Below, piece by piece: positions 27,199 through 37,988 of a stretch of DNA of 64,000 nucleotides. The stretch spans positions 434,001 through 498,000 of the forward strand of contig NZ_FMZC01000001.1 in assembly GCF_900102625.1 (NCBI RefSeq), read 5' to 3'. Below the pieces are notes generated by a model that was not told where the DNA came from, ran no database searches, and saw nothing but the letters and a program-made list of their open reading frames with translations. Both the position numbers and the translations under genes were made by a program. The stretch is from Paracidovorax valerianellae (GTDB lineage: Bacteria; Pseudomonadota; Gammaproteobacteria; Burkholderiales; Burkholderiaceae_C). Position 1 is the stretch's first letter. Each line of letters opens with the position of its first letter.

Positions 27199-27711
27199 AA
27201 CCGGTTGAATGACATGGTCGGTGGACAGGAGCGCCCCGCCTTTGGCCGATGTACCAACGTGTCAATGGAGCGCTGTGAAGCGCTTCGTGTTTCTGTTGTG
27301 AAAAAGTGCACACCCCGCCAGCTTTCGGCTGGCGTTCCGCGCGCAATGCCTCTGCCCTGACAACGGCTGAGCTATGTAGGCACATGCCTACATCTGCAGG
27401 CAGGAACTTCCTGCAACCTATTGTTGCAACGCAACAGAAGATGGGTTTCAGGACCATCTGCATGCACCCCCATCCCCGCTTCCGCATCGACCGAAAAGCC
27501 TGCCATCGAGGCAGTCTGATCGGCCAGACGCCATGGAGCGCGATGGAGGTTACCGCAGAAGGATCGCCCCGCTTCGAGCGCGCGGCACAGGCATTGGAAG
27601 GGCACCGAAATGGTCTCTCCAATGCTTTCGTGCGTGTGAGCGAGGCGCCGAGGCCCGCTCTGATTTGCCACACCCAGCCTTTCCACGTCTGATCATTTGG
27701 GAGTTCCCACC
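27164..27711. other. Long non-coding region upstream of glgC with clustered inverted repeats
   Basis: No credible gene is seen in these 548 bp. A 128-codon frame from a GTG at 27306 has no family signature and no ribosome site. Besides repeat copy D, there are three consecutive inverted repeats at 27374-27436. The region probably carries the promoter and regulatory leader of the glycogen operon. Confidence 0.55.
27374..27436. promoter_or_regulatory. Three consecutive inverted repeats in the glgC leader
   Basis: The first is ATGTAGGCA-CA-TGCCTACAT (27374-27393), the second GCAGGAA-C-TTCCTGC (27400-27414), the third TGTTGC-AAC-GCAACA (27422-27436). All arms are perfect. They could be operators or a folded RNA leader; no T-run follows them. 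Confidence 0.5.
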
Positions 27712-29016
27712 ATGTCACGCACCAAAAATGTTCTCGCCATCGTCATGGCAGGCGGCGAAGGCTCCCGCCTCCACCCGCTGACCGCCGAGCGCTGCAAGCC
27801 CGCCGTGCCGTTCAACGGCAAGCACCGCATCGTGGACTTCGTCCTGTCCAACCTGGTGAACTCGGAGATCTACTCCATTTACCTGCTGGTCCAGTACAAG
27901 TCGCAATCGCTCATCGAGCACATCCGCCAGTCCTGGACGATGACCCGATTCATCCCAGAGCACTTCGTGACCGTGGTGCCACCCCAGATGCGCAACGGCC
28001 CCGAATGGTTCCAGGGCACGGCCGACTCGGTCTACCAGAACATCCACCTCATCGAGAGCTTCCGCCCCGACATCGTCGCCGTGTTCGGCGCGGACCACAT
28101 CTACCGCATGGACGTGCGCCAGATGATCGATTTCCACGTGGCCAACAACGCCCACGTCAGCGTGGCCACCCTGCCGGTAAAGCTGTCGCAGTGCGACCAG
28201 TTCGGCATCGTCGAGACCGACGACAACCACCGCATCACCCAGTTCGTCGAAAAGCCAAAGCACGCCAACCCCATGCCCGGCAGTTCGACGCATGCACTGG
28301 CGTCCATGGGCAACTACCTCTTCAACGCCGACGTGCTGCTCGACGCGCTGAAGCAGGCCCACGAAACCGGCCACAGCGATTTCGGCAAGCACATCCTGCC
28401 GACGATGCTGAAATCCCACCGCCTGATGGCCTACGACTTCGACACCAACACCATTCCCGGTACCGAGCCGTATGAAGAGCACGCCTACTGGCGTGATGTC
28501 GGCACCATCGATTCGTACTTCGACGCGCATTTCGACACGCTGGGCGCCACGCCGCGCTTTCGCATGACGAACCGCAACTGGCCCATCTATGCCAGCCCCG
28601 ATCAGGCCGAATCCGCCCAGATCGAAAACGGCGTGATCCACCGCTCGGTGGTCGGCTCCGGCAGCATCGTGGACGGCGCATCGCTGGACCACGCCATGCT
28701 GCGCCGCTCGGTCGTCGTCGAGCGGGACGCACGGCTGGAGCACTGCATCGTGATGGAGCGCTCTCGCATCGGCCGCGGAGCCCAGGTGCGCCGCGCCATC
28801 ATCGACCAGGACAACGATGTGCCAGCGCATGAACGCATCGGTTTCAACCTGGAAGAAGACCGCAAGCGCTTCCATGTGACCGAGAGCGGCATCGTCGTCG
28901 TGCCCCGCCAGTTCTTCACCACGCAAAAGGATGCCGGCAGCAGCACCGCCAGCATCGGCCGCGCCCGCGCTCCCGCCCCCATTGCCACCGACAGTGACCG
29001 GAAGGTAGCCGCATGA
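27712..29016 (+). CDS. glgC: Glucose-1-phosphate adenylyltransferase GlgC
   Basis: GlgC makes ADP-glucose from glucose-1-phosphate and ATP, the committed step of glycogen synthesis, in the cytosol. The 434-residue protein has the nucleotide loop [24 protein letters not shown], the catalytic [32 protein letters not shown] and the C-terminal left-handed beta-helix ([15 protein letters not shown]...). GGGAG lies 8 nt before the ATG at 27712, which decides the start over a TTG five codons upstream. It leads a five-gene operon; its stop overlaps glgX by 4 bp. Like its relatives it is probably allosterically controlled. Confidence 0.96.
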   Translation: MSRTKNVLAIVMAGGEGSRLHPLTAERCKPAVPFNGKHRIVDFVLSNLVNSEIYSIYLLVQYKSQSLIEHIRQSWTMTRFIPEHFVTVVPPQMRNGPEWFQGTADSVYQNIHLIESFRPDIVAVFGADHIYRMDVRQMIDFHVANNAHVSVATLPVKLSQCDQFGIVETDDNHRITQFVEKPKHANPMPGSSTHALASMGNYLFNADVLLDALKQAHETGHSDFGKHILPTMLKSHRLMAYDFDTNTIPGTEPYEEHAYWRDVGTIDSYFDAHFDTLGATPRFRMTNRNWPIYASPDQAESAQIENGVIHRSVVGSGSIVDGASLDHAMLRRSVVVERDARLEHCIVMERSRIGRGAQVRRAIIDQDNDVPAHERIGFNLEEDRKRFHVTESGIVVVPRQFFTTQKDAGSSTASIGRARAPAPIATDSDRKVAA

Positions 29017-31181
29017 GCGCAGACGCGTTGAATGTTCCTCCGGCCCCCACCGCTGCATCACGATCCAGAAAAGTCCGCTACACCGTAGAACCCGGCCGCT
29101 ATTGGCCCCAGGGCGCGACGGCCAGCCGGCATGGCGTGAACTTCGCCGTGTACGCTCCTTCCGCCGAGAAGGTGGAGGTGTGCCTGTTCTCCGACGATGA
29201 CCAGGAGACGGCGCGCATTACGCTGCCGTGCCTCACGCGCGACATCTGGCACGGTTTGGTGAAGGGCCTGAAAGTCGGCCAGCGGTACGGTCTGCGTGTG
29301 CATGGCCCATACGAGCCGGCCAATGGCCAGCGCTTTAATCCCGCCAAGCTCCTGCTGGACCCGTATGCGCTGGCGCTCGACCGGCCAGTGCTAGGCCACG
29401 CCGAGCAGTTCGGCTATGAGCTGGACCAGGAAGAGGAAGACTTTCAACCCAGCACAGTCGACAACGGTGCCATGGCGCCCAAGTGCCGGGTCGTCAAATC
29501 CCGCTTCGACTGGGGCGACGATGCCCCGCCCCGCGTTCCTCCGCAAGACACGGTGTTCTATGAAGTGCATGTGAAGGGCTTCACCCAGACCATGCCCGGC
29601 GTGCCCGAGCCTTTGCGCGGCACCTATGCCGGGCTGGCCAGCGACGCGGCCATCGCGCACCTGCGCGAACTGGGCATCACCAGCGTGGAGCTGCTGCCGG
29701 TGCAGGCATTCTTGGACGACAAGCGGCTGGTAGACAACGACCTGACCAATTACTGGGGCTACAACACCGTTGCCTTTTTCGCCCCCGAGCCACGCTACAG
29801 CGCCTCGTCGGCCGACGGCGGTGTGGACGAGTTCAAGTCGATGGTGAAGACCCTGCATGCCGCCGGCCTGGAAGTGATTCTGGACGTGGTCTACAACCAC
29901 ACCGGCGAAGGCAACCACCTCGGCCCCACGATCAGCTTCAAGGGCATCGACAACGCCGCGTATTACCGGCTGTCGCCCGAGGATGCCCGCTACTACGTGG
30001 ACTACACCGGCACCGGAAACACCGTCGACACCAGCAGCCCGGCGGCACTGCGCCTGATCCTGGACAGCCTGCGCTACTGGGTCACGGAAATGCGGGTGGA
30101 CGGTTTCCGCTTCGACCTCGCCTGTGCCATGGGCCGCGATCCGTCCGGGGCGTTCACGCACCGGGCCGCGTTCTTCGCCGCCGTGGCGCAAGACCCGGTG
30201 CTGTCGCGCGTCAAGCTGATCGCCGAGCCTTGGGACCTGGGCCCTGATGGCTATCAGGTCGGTGGCTTTCCCGTGGGCTGGATGGAGTGGAACGGCCGCT
30301 ACCGCGATTCGGTTCGCGACTACTGGCGCAATGCCGACAGCAGCCTGCCCTCGTTCGCTGCCTGCCTGTGCGGCAGTGCGGACATGCTGGCGCCCAGAAA
30401 GCGTCCGCCCACGGACAGCGTGAACATCGTGACGGTGCACGACGGCTTCAGCCTGGCCGACCTGGTGAGCTACAACGAAAAGCACAACGAGGCCAACAAG
30501 GAAGACAACCGCGACGGTGAGAACCACAATCGCAGCTGGAACTGCGGCGCCGAAGGCCCGTCCGACGATCCCGCGGTGCAGGCACTGCGGGCGCGGCAGA
30601 TGCGCAACTTCATCGCCACCTTGTTCGTCTCTCACGGCACCCCGCTGCTGCTGGGCGGCGACGAAATGGCGCGCACCCAGCACGGCAGCAACAACGGCTA
30701 CTGCCAAGACAGCGAGATCTCCTGGTACGACTGGAGCCAGGCGACCAGCGAAGCCGACCTGATGGGCTTCACCCGCGCATTGCTCGCCTTGCGCCACAGC
30801 CTGCCTGTGCTGCGCCCCGCCGTGCACCCGGCGGGCACCACGGGCCACCCAGCCTGCGTCGCACTGAACTGGCACAGCGTATGGGGCCTGCCGATGACCC
30901 AGGAGGAATGGGAAGACCCGCAAGTCCGCTGCGTGGCTGCGCTCATGGAAGGCCATGGCGACAGCGAGTCGGTCATGCTTCTGTTCAACGCAACGCCTGC
31001 GGACGCGGTCTTCACCCTGCCGCAGGACGAGCGGGGCCGCGTCTGGTCCGTGCGAGTGGACACGCGCACGGCAGAGGTGCCGCCTCCCGAGGCTGCGGAC
31101 ATTCAGGCGGGCGAGCAGTGGACGCTCCAGCCGCATTCCATGGCCGTATTGACAACCCCTTCCCGTCCCAGCCATTCATGA
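29013..31181 (+). CDS. glgX: Glycogen debranching enzyme GlgX
   Basis: GlgX hydrolyses alpha-1,6 branches of trimmed glycogen. The 722-residue protein starts with a CBM48-like N-terminal domain ([26 protein letters not shown]), then a GH13 barrel with nucleophile D368 ([13 protein letters not shown]), acid/base E405 ([16 protein letters not shown]) and D477 ([13 protein letters not shown]), and a C-terminal beta domain. [17 protein letters not shown] and the [12 protein letters not shown] loop are typical. The ATG overlaps glgC by 4 bp and the stop overlaps treZ by 4 bp. Debranched maltodextrins are the substrate of the TreY part of the next-but-one gene. Confidence 0.95.
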   Translation: MSADALNVPPAPTAASRSRKVRYTVEPGRYWPQGATASRHGVNFAVYAPSAEKVEVCLFSDDDQETARITLPCLTRDIWHGLVKGLKVGQRYGLRVHGPYEPANGQRFNPAKLLLDPYALALDRPVLGHAEQFGYELDQEEEDFQPSTVDNGAMAPKCRVVKSRFDWGDDAPPRVPPQDTVFYEVHVKGFTQTMPGVPEPLRGTYAGLASDAAIAHLRELGITSVELLPVQAFLDDKRLVDNDLTNYWGYNTVAFFAPEPRYSASSADGGVDEFKSMVKTLHAAGLEVILDVVYNHTGEGNHLGPTISFKGIDNAAYYRLSPEDARYYVDYTGTGNTVDTSSPAALRLILDSLRYWVTEMRVDGFRFDLACAMGRDPSGAFTHRAAFFAAVAQDPVLSRVKLIAEPWDLGPDGYQVGGFPVGWMEWNGRYRDSVRDYWRNADSSLPSFAACLCGSADMLAPRKRPPTDSVNIVTVHDGFSLADLVSYNEKHNEANKEDNRDGENHNRSWNCGAEGPSDDPAVQALRARQMRNFIATLFVSHGTPLLLGGDEMARTQHGSNNGYCQDSEISWYDWSQATSEADLMGFTRALLALRHSLPVLRPAVHPAGTTGHPACVALNWHSVWGLPMTQEEWEDPQVRCVAALMEGHGDSESVMLLFNATPADAVFTLPQDERGRVWSVRVDTRTAEVPPPEAADIQAGEQWTLQPHSMAVLTTPSRPSHS

Positions 31182-32995
31182 AGTACCGGCACGACATGCC
31201 GTTTGGCGCACGGCTCAATTCCCGTGGTGGCGCCGAATTCACTCTGTGGGCCCCTGCCGCTCGGCAGGTGGTCTTGCACCACGGTGCGTCGGCCGGTGGG
31301 CCGATGGCCGCCACGCCCGCGCAGTCGCGGCCGGATGGCTGGTGGCATGCCGAAATCCCGCAGGCCACGGGCGCCACACGGTACCAATGGCAAGTGAACG
31401 ACGGGCCTCGGGTTCCCGATCCGGCATCGCGCAGCAACCCTGGCGGCCCGCACGAAGCGAGCGAGGTGACCGACCCTCACCACTTCGACTGGCAGGTGCC
31501 GTGGCAGGGTTTGCCATGGAGCGATGTGGTCCTGTACGAATTGCATGTGGGCACGTTCACGCCGCAAGGCACGCTGGCGGCAGCGCTGCAGCAGTTGCCC
31601 CGCCTGCGCGACCTGGGCATCACCGCCGTGGAGCTGATGCCGCTGGCCTGCTTCGGTGGCCGCCACGGTTGGGGCTACGACGGTGTGTTGCCGTTCGCGC
31701 CGCACCCTGATTACGGAACGCCCGACGACCTCAAGCGCTTCATCGACGGAGCGCACGCACTCGGGCTGATGGTGTTTCTGGACGTGGTCTACAACCACTT
31801 CGGTCCGGACGGCAATTACCTCGGCCTGTACGCACCCCAGTTCTTTTCGGAGAAGCACACCAGCCCCTGGGGCGCCGCGATCAACTTCGACGGCGACCAG
31901 AGCGAAGCGGTGCGGGAGTTCTTCATCCACAACGCGATGTACTGGATCGGCGAATTCCGCTTCGACGGTCTTCGGTTCGATGCCGTACATGCCATCGTGG
32001 ACGACAGCCACCCGGGGTTTCTTGCGGAACTGTCGCAGCGCGTGCGCACGGCATTCGCAGGCCGGCACGTGCACCTGGTGCTGGAAAACGAAAAGAACCA
32101 ATCAGAGCATCTGGCCCCGGGCGCCAAGCCCTCGCGCTACGACTCGCAATGGAATGACGACTTCCACCATGCGCTGCATGTGCTGCTGACCGGCGAGACC
32201 AAGGGCTACTACGCCGACTACGGCACGGAGCCTCTTGCGCTGATCGCCCGGTCTCTGACCAACGGCTATATCTTTGCGCACAGCGAGCGCGATGAGCATG
32301 CGCGCAGGCGTCAAGTGGTGGCAGCGGGGCCCGAGCCCCTGTCCACCATGGTCCAGTTCTTCGGCAACCACGACCAGGTCGGCAATCGGGCTTTCGGCGA
32401 ACGATTGGCGCAACTGGTACCCGCGCCTGCGGTGGAACTGGCCCTGCTGATGACGCTGCTCGGCCCCGCCACGCCCCTGATTTTCATGGGCGACGAATTC
32501 GGTGCCACCACGCCTTTCCTGTACTTTGCCGATTGGCAAGGCGAGTTGCGAGATGCGGTCCGCAAGGGCCGCCTGCGCGAGTTCGGCCATGAAGTGCCAC
32601 CAGGTGGCACCCTGCCTGATCCCTGCGATCAAGATACCTTCGCGCGAAGCCGCCTGGATTGGCAAGAGGCCGAAAGCCCCGAGGGCCAGGCTCGGCAGGC
32701 ATTGCTGCGCGAGGCGCTTGCGGTGCGCCGGCAGTGGCTCAATCCCCGCTTGAACCGGCTTGCTCCGCGGGGCCACAGCGCCCAACGGGTGGGCAGCCGC
32801 GGCCTGCGGGTGCAATGGCAATACGAAGACGGCGCGCAATGGCGGATGGACATCAATCTTGGCGATGACCCCATCCCGGCACCCGCGCCCGACGATTCTC
32901 ATGGAACCCTGCGGTTTTCACACCGCTGGAACAGCGACGACACCACCTGGGCCCCGTGGTCTGCCCGCTGGTGTTTCTTGGAGCCCAACGCATGA
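31178..32995 (+). CDS. treZ: Malto-oligosyltrehalose trehalohydrolase TreZ
   Basis: TreZ cleaves trehalose from the end of maltooligosyl-trehalose made by TreY. The 605-residue protein has an N-terminal beta domain (FGARLNSRGGAEFTLWAPAARQV), then a GH13 barrel with YELHVGTFTPQGT, LMPLACFGGRHGWGYDGV, nucleophile D268 (FDGLRFDAVHAI), acid/base E303 (LVLENEKNQSEHL) and D399 (FFGNHDQVGNRAFGERL), and LIFMGDEFGATTPFLYFADW. The ATG overlaps glgX by 4 bp and the stop overlaps the malQ-treY fusion by 4 bp. Confidence 0.95.
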   Translation: MKYRHDMPFGARLNSRGGAEFTLWAPAARQVVLHHGASAGGPMAATPAQSRPDGWWHAEIPQATGATRYQWQVNDGPRVPDPASRSNPGGPHEASEVTDPHHFDWQVPWQGLPWSDVVLYELHVGTFTPQGTLAAALQQLPRLRDLGITAVELMPLACFGGRHGWGYDGVLPFAPHPDYGTPDDLKRFIDGAHALGLMVFLDVVYNHFGPDGNYLGLYAPQFFSEKHTSPWGAAINFDGDQSEAVREFFIHNAMYWIGEFRFDGLRFDAVHAIVDDSHPGFLAELSQRVRTAFAGRHVHLVLENEKNQSEHLAPGAKPSRYDSQWNDDFHHALHVLLTGETKGYYADYGTEPLALIARSLTNGYIFAHSERDEHARRRQVVAAGPEPLSTMVQFFGNHDQVGNRAFGERLAQLVPAPAVELALLMTLLGPATPLIFMGDEFGATTPFLYFADWQGELRDAVRKGRLREFGHEVPPGGTLPDPCDQDTFARSRLDWQEAESPEGQARQALLREALAVRRQWLNPRLNRLAPRGHSAQRVGSRGLRVQWQYEDGAQWRMDINLGDDPIPAPAPDDSHGTLRFSHRWNSDDTTWAPWSARWCFLEPNA

Positions 32996-35900
32996 CGGAC
33001 CCTATCTCCGGTGAAGCACTGCGCCAACGCGCGCAGCTGGCCGGCATTGCCTTGCACTACACCAGTTTCTGGGGCGAACACCGGGAAGTCCCCGCGACAG
33101 TGATCGAGCGGGCCCTGGATGCCATGGGAGAACATGCGGACACCACGGCCGTGCCTTCTGCCGTATTGGTCACGCATGGCACCGCCAGCGATGTCCCGCT
33201 GGAAGCCGAAGGTCCCTGGCGCCTGTTCACCGCCGAGACGGCGGAGAGAACGCTGGTTTGCGAAGGCCACGGGACGACCGCGCAACTGCCCGCCTCGCTG
33301 GAGATGGGCTACTACGCGTTGCAGGCTGCCGGCTCTGCAAAAGAGCGCCTGGTCATCGTCGCCCCCGAGCATTGCTGGTCGCCGGAACCCCTGCGCCAAG
33401 GCGAGCGCTGGTGGGGTCTGAGCGCCCAGCTGTATGCGCTGCGCTCCGAGAGAAACTGGGGCATCGGCGATTTTTCCGATCTGACGGACCTGGTTTCCAT
33501 CGCTGCGGGACAAGGTGCTGCGTTTGTCGGGCTGAGCCCCCTGCATGCGCTGCGGGCAGACCAGCCGGAGGCAGCCAGCCCTTACAGCCCATCCAGCCGG
33601 CTTGCACTGAACACGCTGTTCATCGATGTGGCAGCCGTGCCTGAATTCATGCGCAGCGCGGCCGCGCAGGCATTGTTTTCCGATGCGGCCTTTCAGCAGC
33701 GCCTTGGCGCGTTGCGGGCTTCGGACACGGTTCGCTATGCCGAAGTGACTACCGCCAAGCAGGAGATGCTGTCCCTGCTGTGGGATGAGTTCCTGCGCAG
33801 CGAATGGGAAGCCTCGTCGCCCCGTGCGGAGGCTTTTCGCGAGTTCATGCAGCGCAATGCCGATGTGCTCGGGCAGCATGCGCTGTACGAAGCCATCCAG
33901 TACCACCTCCATGCCATCGACCCCGGCGTCTGGGGATGGCCGGCATGGCCGGAAGCGATGCAGGACCCGCACGGCGCCGCGGTGAAGGCGTTTGCACAGG
34001 AACATGCCCAGCAGGTGCATTACCGGTTCTGGCTGCAATGGCTGGCGCACGAGCAACTGGACCGCGTCAGCCAGCGGGCCAGGGCCATGATGCCGCTCGG
34101 CCTCTACTGCGACCTGGCAGTCGGCGCCAACGATGGCGGCTCAGAGACATGGACCGGGCAAGGCCTGTACGCCCACGGCATGCGGGTCGGCGCGCCGCCC
34201 GACCCGCTCAACCACCAGGGGCAGGACTGGGGCCTACCCCCCATGAACCCGTGCGCGCTGGCCGCATCGCATTTCCTGCCGATGCGCCGGCTGCTGAAGA
34301 GCGTCATGCGCCCTGCTGGCGCCCTTCGCATGGACCATGTCATGGCGCTCATGCGCCTGTTCTGGACCAGCGCGGACGGCGGCACCTACGTTTCCTATCC
34401 GCTGGACGCGCTGCTGACGATCATGTCCATCGAAAGCCATCGCCAGCAATGCCTGGTGATCGGGGAAGACCTGGGCAACGTCGCGCCGCAAATGCGCGAA
34501 GCCATGGCACAGCGCACGCTGCTGTCCTATCGCCCTCTGATCTTCGAACGCGTGGACGGCGGTGCCTTTCGCGCACCGGCCCATTGGCCGCACCAGGCCC
34601 TCGCAGTGGTCAGCACCCATGATCTGCCGACTTTGCGCGGCTTCTGGGCCGCCGAAGACATCGATGTGCAATCGCGCCTGGGCTGGCTTTCGGCGCCCGA
34701 CGCCCACGCACGGGCCCTCATGGACCGTGCCCAGGACCGGGTACGGTTGCTCATCGCGCTCAATGAAGAAGGCTTGCTTCCCGAAGGCGCCACCGCGGAC
34801 CCGCAATCCGTGCCGGAGGCCAATGCGGACTTTGCGGCGGCCGTGCATCGCTATCTCGCGCGCACTCCGTGCTGGCTGGCGGCCGTGCAACTGGAGGACG
34901 TCACCGGCCAACTCGAACAGGTCAACGTGCCGGGTTCGACTGAAGCCATGCAACCCAATTGGCGGCGGCGCCTCAGCGTGCCGCTGGAAAAGCTGGCGAC
35001 CCATGCCTGCTTCTCAGCCATCGCTGCTGCAATGCGCGCCGAGCGCGGCGGAGCCGCCCTGCCCTTCAGCGAGGCGCTGCCTGCGCTCGACACGGCAGAC
35101 ATTCCGCTCGCCACCTACCGCGTGCAGTTCCACGAAGGCAATACGTTCGAGCAGGTAACGCGCGCGGTACCTTATCTTCACGCGTTGGGCATCAGCCACC
35201 TCTACAGCTCGCCCTACCTGAAGGCAGTGCCCGGCAGCACGCACGGCTACAACGTGGTGGACCCGACGCGCTTGAACCCCGAGGTCGGCTCCGAAACCAC
35301 CCACGCTGCGCTGTGCGAAGCCCTGCAGGCGCACGGCCTCAGCCAGGTGCTCGACATCGTCCCCAACCACATGGGCGTGCTGGACGCCAACAACCCCTGG
35401 TGGCAAGACGTTCTGGAACACGGACGCGCATCGGCCCACGCTGGCACATTCGACATCGAATGGGAGCCGACGGCGCCTGACATGCACGGCCGGGTGCTGC
35501 TGCCCATGCTGGGCGGGCACTACGGCCGGGTGCTGGAATCCGGCGAGCTGCAGATGGCTTTCGACGCAAAGTGCGGCCGCTTCAGCGTGCGCTACTGGGA
35601 CCACGAACTTCCCATCGATCCGCAGCATTACGCGCGCATCTTCGCGGCAGTGGCGCCACCCATCTCGGGCGGTGATCGGGACGGAGACAGCCTCGCGCAG
35701 ATGCAGTCGCTGGTGGATGCCTTCGGCAACCTCCCGTCGCGCAACGCGGTGGACGACAACGAGCGCGCCATGCGCCAGCGGGATGCACCGCTGCACCAGC
35801 GCCGGCTCGCAGAACTGGCCGCTGAACACCCCTGGGTGCGGCAGTGGATCGACGCGCTCTTGACGCAGTGGAATGGCCACAAGGAAACCCCTGAGAGTTT

Positions 35901-37971
35901 CGACGCGCTCGACCAGCTGCTCCGTGACCAGGCCTATCGGCTTGCGGACTGGCGTGTAGCCGGTGACGACATCAACTACCGCCGGTTCTTCGATGTCAAT
36001 TCGCTGGCCGCGGTGCGGATGGAAGATCCTGCGGTGTTCGAAGCCGCGCATGCCTGCATCTTCCGCTGGCTGGCGGAAGGCAAGATTTCCGGGCTGCGCA
36101 TCGACCACCCGGACGGCCTGGCCGATCCGGCGCAATATTTCGATCGCCTGCAACGGCGCTACGCCTCGCTTGCACGTGCTGCGGGCCGCGAGCCGCGAGC
36201 GTTGTACCTCATCGTCGAGAAGATTCTGGCGGACCACGAGCCCCTTCCCCAGGACTGGCCCGTGCACGGAGCCACAGGCTACCGCTTCAGCAGCCTGGTC
36301 AACGGGCTCTTCGTGGAGCCAGCGTCCCAGGCCGCGTTCGACGATGCGTACTCCGCGTTCACCGGAGACCGCAAGGAATTCGAAGAGGCAGTGCACGAGT
36401 GCAAGAAGCACATCATCGAAACCTCGCTGTTCAGCGACCTGGGTTGGCTGGCTGACACGCTCTACAACATCAGCCGCACCGATCGCAAGACCTGTGATTT
36501 CACACGCAACCAACTGCGCATTGCGCTGACGGAAGTAGCGGCAGTGTTTCCGGTCTATCGCACGTATATCGCGCCCGACGGCACGGGCTTGTCCGATACC
36601 GACCGGCAGCACATCGAATGGACGATTGCCTCCGCACGCCGCCGGATGGGTACGGCGGAAGGCGGTGTACTGGCATACCTGCAAGGCGTTTTCCTAGGCA
36701 CGGAAGGGCAGCATGCGCCCGAGCTGCGCGGCGCGTTCCTGCGCCGCTGGCAGCAGTTCACGGCGCCGGTGATGGCCAAGTCGGTGGAAGACACCGCCTT
36801 CTACCGCTACGTGCGCCTGGTGTCCCTCAACGATGTCGGCTCCGAGCCGCGGCGTTTCGGCCTGTCCGGTGCCGCATTTCACCAGGCCAATCTGCAGCGC
36901 TCACGGCGGCTGCCGCACGGTCTGCTGGCGACCTCGACCCATGACAGCAAACGCTCGGAAGACCTGCGCGCTCGCCTGAACGTGCTGTCCGAGATACCGG
37001 CGTTGTGGGAAGACACGGCGATCCAGCTGCGCGAACTCGGCACACGCTTCAGCACTGAAGTGGACGGGGTCACGGTACCGAGCGCGCACGACCTCTGGGC
37101 GCTGTATCAGGCACTGGTCGGCATCTGGCCGGCAGGCGGGGCCGACGTGCAAGAACGCATCAGCTTGCGGGAACGCGCGAAGGAATACATGGTCAAGGCC
37201 ATGCGCGAGGCCAAGCAGGCCACGAACTGGCTCTTTCCCAACGAAGCCTATGAAGCAGCCGTGCATCGCTATATCGATGGTGCGCTGTCGACCGAGCGTT
37301 TCGTGCGCGAACTGGAGAAGTTCGTCCAGGCCGTAGCGCCTTATGGCTTTCAGAACAGCCTGTGCCAACTCGCACTGAAACTCACGGTACCGGGCGTACC
37401 CGACATCTACCAAGGCTGTGAGCAATGGAATTTCAGCCTGGTGGACCCGGACAACCGCCGCCCTGTGGATTTCGAAGCCCTGGAACGCTCACTGGAGCAG
37501 GTGCAGTCTCTGTACGCCCAGGGCTACCCCTCGGTACAGGCATGGACCGACATGCTGACGGCCGTGCCCGATGCAAAGGTCAAGCAGTTGGTGACCTGGC
37601 GGCTGCTGCAACTACGCCAGAAGATGCCCGACCTGTTCTTGAGCTCCACCTACCTGCCGTTGACCATCGAAGGACCGAGCGCCGAGCATGCCGTTGCCTT
37701 TGCGCGCATCCGTGACGGCAAAGCCATGGTGGTGATCTGCTCACGCCTGTTGTACGGTCTGACCGAGATGGGCTGGCGAGGCACTCGCTTCGCCATTGCG
37801 CCAGCCCATCCGGTGCTGGGGAAAGTTGCCCGGTGGAAGAACTGGGTGACCGGCGCGACGATGGCGGCCGAAGCAGAAGACGGCATCGAAATCGAGACTC
37901 TCATGGGCGAAGCACAGCCGCAGGGAGGAGCCCTTCCCTTCGTCGTACTGGTGCCAGAAGACATCGAATGA
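32992..37971 (+). CDS. Bifunctional 4-alpha-glucanotransferase (MalQ) / malto-oligosyltrehalose synthase (TreY)
   Basis: This 1,659-residue protein fuses two GH enzymes. Residues 1 to about 680 are MalQ (GH77), which rearranges maltodextrins: LYALRSERNWGIGDFSDL, GAPPDPLNHQGQDWGLPP, nucleophile D448 (ALRMDHVMALMRLFW), acid/base E492 (IGEDLGNVAPQMR) and D544 (STHDLPTLRGFW). From about residue 704 it is TreY (GH13), which turns the reducing end into a trehalose unit: TYRVQFHEGNTFEQV, YSSPYLKAVPGSTHGYNVVD, D1038 (LRIDHPDGLADP), E1076 (LIVEKILADHE) and D1318 (STHDSKRSEDLRAR). Both sets of catalytic residues are intact. The N-terminus up to about 130 is MalQ-specific. It overlaps treZ by 4 bp. Confidence 0.95.
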   Translation: MTDPISGEALRQRAQLAGIALHYTSFWGEHREVPATVIERALDAMGEHADTTAVPSAVLVTHGTASDVPLEAEGPWRLFTAETAERTLVCEGHGTTAQLPASLEMGYYALQAAGSAKERLVIVAPEHCWSPEPLRQGERWWGLSAQLYALRSERNWGIGDFSDLTDLVSIAAGQGAAFVGLSPLHALRADQPEAASPYSPSSRLALNTLFIDVAAVPEFMRSAAAQALFSDAAFQQRLGALRASDTVRYAEVTTAKQEMLSLLWDEFLRSEWEASSPRAEAFREFMQRNADVLGQHALYEAIQYHLHAIDPGVWGWPAWPEAMQDPHGAAVKAFAQEHAQQVHYRFWLQWLAHEQLDRVSQRARAMMPLGLYCDLAVGANDGGSETWTGQGLYAHGMRVGAPPDPLNHQGQDWGLPPMNPCALAASHFLPMRRLLKSVMRPAGALRMDHVMALMRLFWTSADGGTYVSYPLDALLTIMSIESHRQQCLVIGEDLGNVAPQMREAMAQRTLLSYRPLIFERVDGGAFRAPAHWPHQALAVVSTHDLPTLRGFWAAEDIDVQSRLGWLSAPDAHARALMDRAQDRVRLLIALNEEGLLPEGATADPQSVPEANADFAAAVHRYLARTPCWLAAVQLEDVTGQLEQVNVPGSTEAMQPNWRRRLSVPLEKLATHACFSAIAAAMRAERGGAALPFSEALPALDTADIPLATYRVQFHEGNTFEQVTRAVPYLHALGISHLYSSPYLKAVPGSTHGYNVVDPTRLNPEVGSETTHAALCEALQAHGLSQVLDIVPNHMGVLDANNPWWQDVLEHGRASAHAGTFDIEWEPTAPDMHGRVLLPMLGGHYGRVLESGELQMAFDAKCGRFSVRYWDHELPIDPQHYARIFAAVAPPISGGDRDGDSLAQMQSLVDAFGNLPSRNAVDDNERAMRQRDAPLHQRRLAELAAEHPWVRQWIDALLTQWNGHKETPESFDALDQLLRDQAYRLADWRVAGDDINYRRFFDVNSLAAVRMEDPAVFEAAHACIFRWLAEGKISGLRIDHPDGLADPAQYFDRLQRRYASLARAAGREPRALYLIVEKILADHEPLPQDWPVHGATGYRFSSLVNGLFVEPASQAAFDDAYSAFTGDRKEFEEAVHECKKHIIETSLFSDLGWLADTLYNISRTDRKTCDFTRNQLRIALTEVAAVFPVYRTYIAPDGTGLSDTDRQHIEWTIASARRRMGTAEGGVLAYLQGVFLGTEGQHAPELRGAFLRRWQQFTAPVMAKSVEDTAFYRYVRLVSLNDVGSEPRRFGLSGAAFHQANLQRSRRLPHGLLATSTHDSKRSEDLRARLNVLSEIPALWEDTAIQLRELGTRFSTEVDGVTVPSAHDLWALYQALVGIWPAGGADVQERISLRERAKEYMVKAMREAKQATNWLFPNEAYEAAVHRYIDGALSTERFVRELEKFVQAVAPYGFQNSLCQLALKLTVPGVPDIYQGCEQWNFSLVDPDNRRPVDFEALERSLEQVQSLYAQGYPSVQAWTDMLTAVPDAKVKQLVTWRLLQLRQKMPDLFLSSTYLPLTIEGPSAEHAVAFARIRDGKAMVVICSRLLYGLTEMGWRGTRFAIAPAHPVLGKVARWKNWVTGATMAAEAEDGIEIETLMGEAQPQGGALPFVVLVPEDIE

Positions 37972-37988
37972 AAGCGCTGTTCGAATGA
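37968..37988 (+). other. Six-codon minicistron bridging malQ-treY and glgA
   Basis: ATG AAA GCG CTG TTC GAA TGA reads as a minicistron. Its ATG overlaps the malQ-treY stop and its TGA overlaps the glgA ATG. It results from a near-duplicate CGAATGAAAGYGCT at 37966 and 37983. It could pass ribosomes on to glgA; whether it is translated is unknown. Confidence 0.45.

Noticed and set aside
27306-27692. 128-codon frame upstream of glgC
   Set aside because: It starts at a GTG without a ribosome site, has no recognisable family, and crosses the inverted-repeat cluster.
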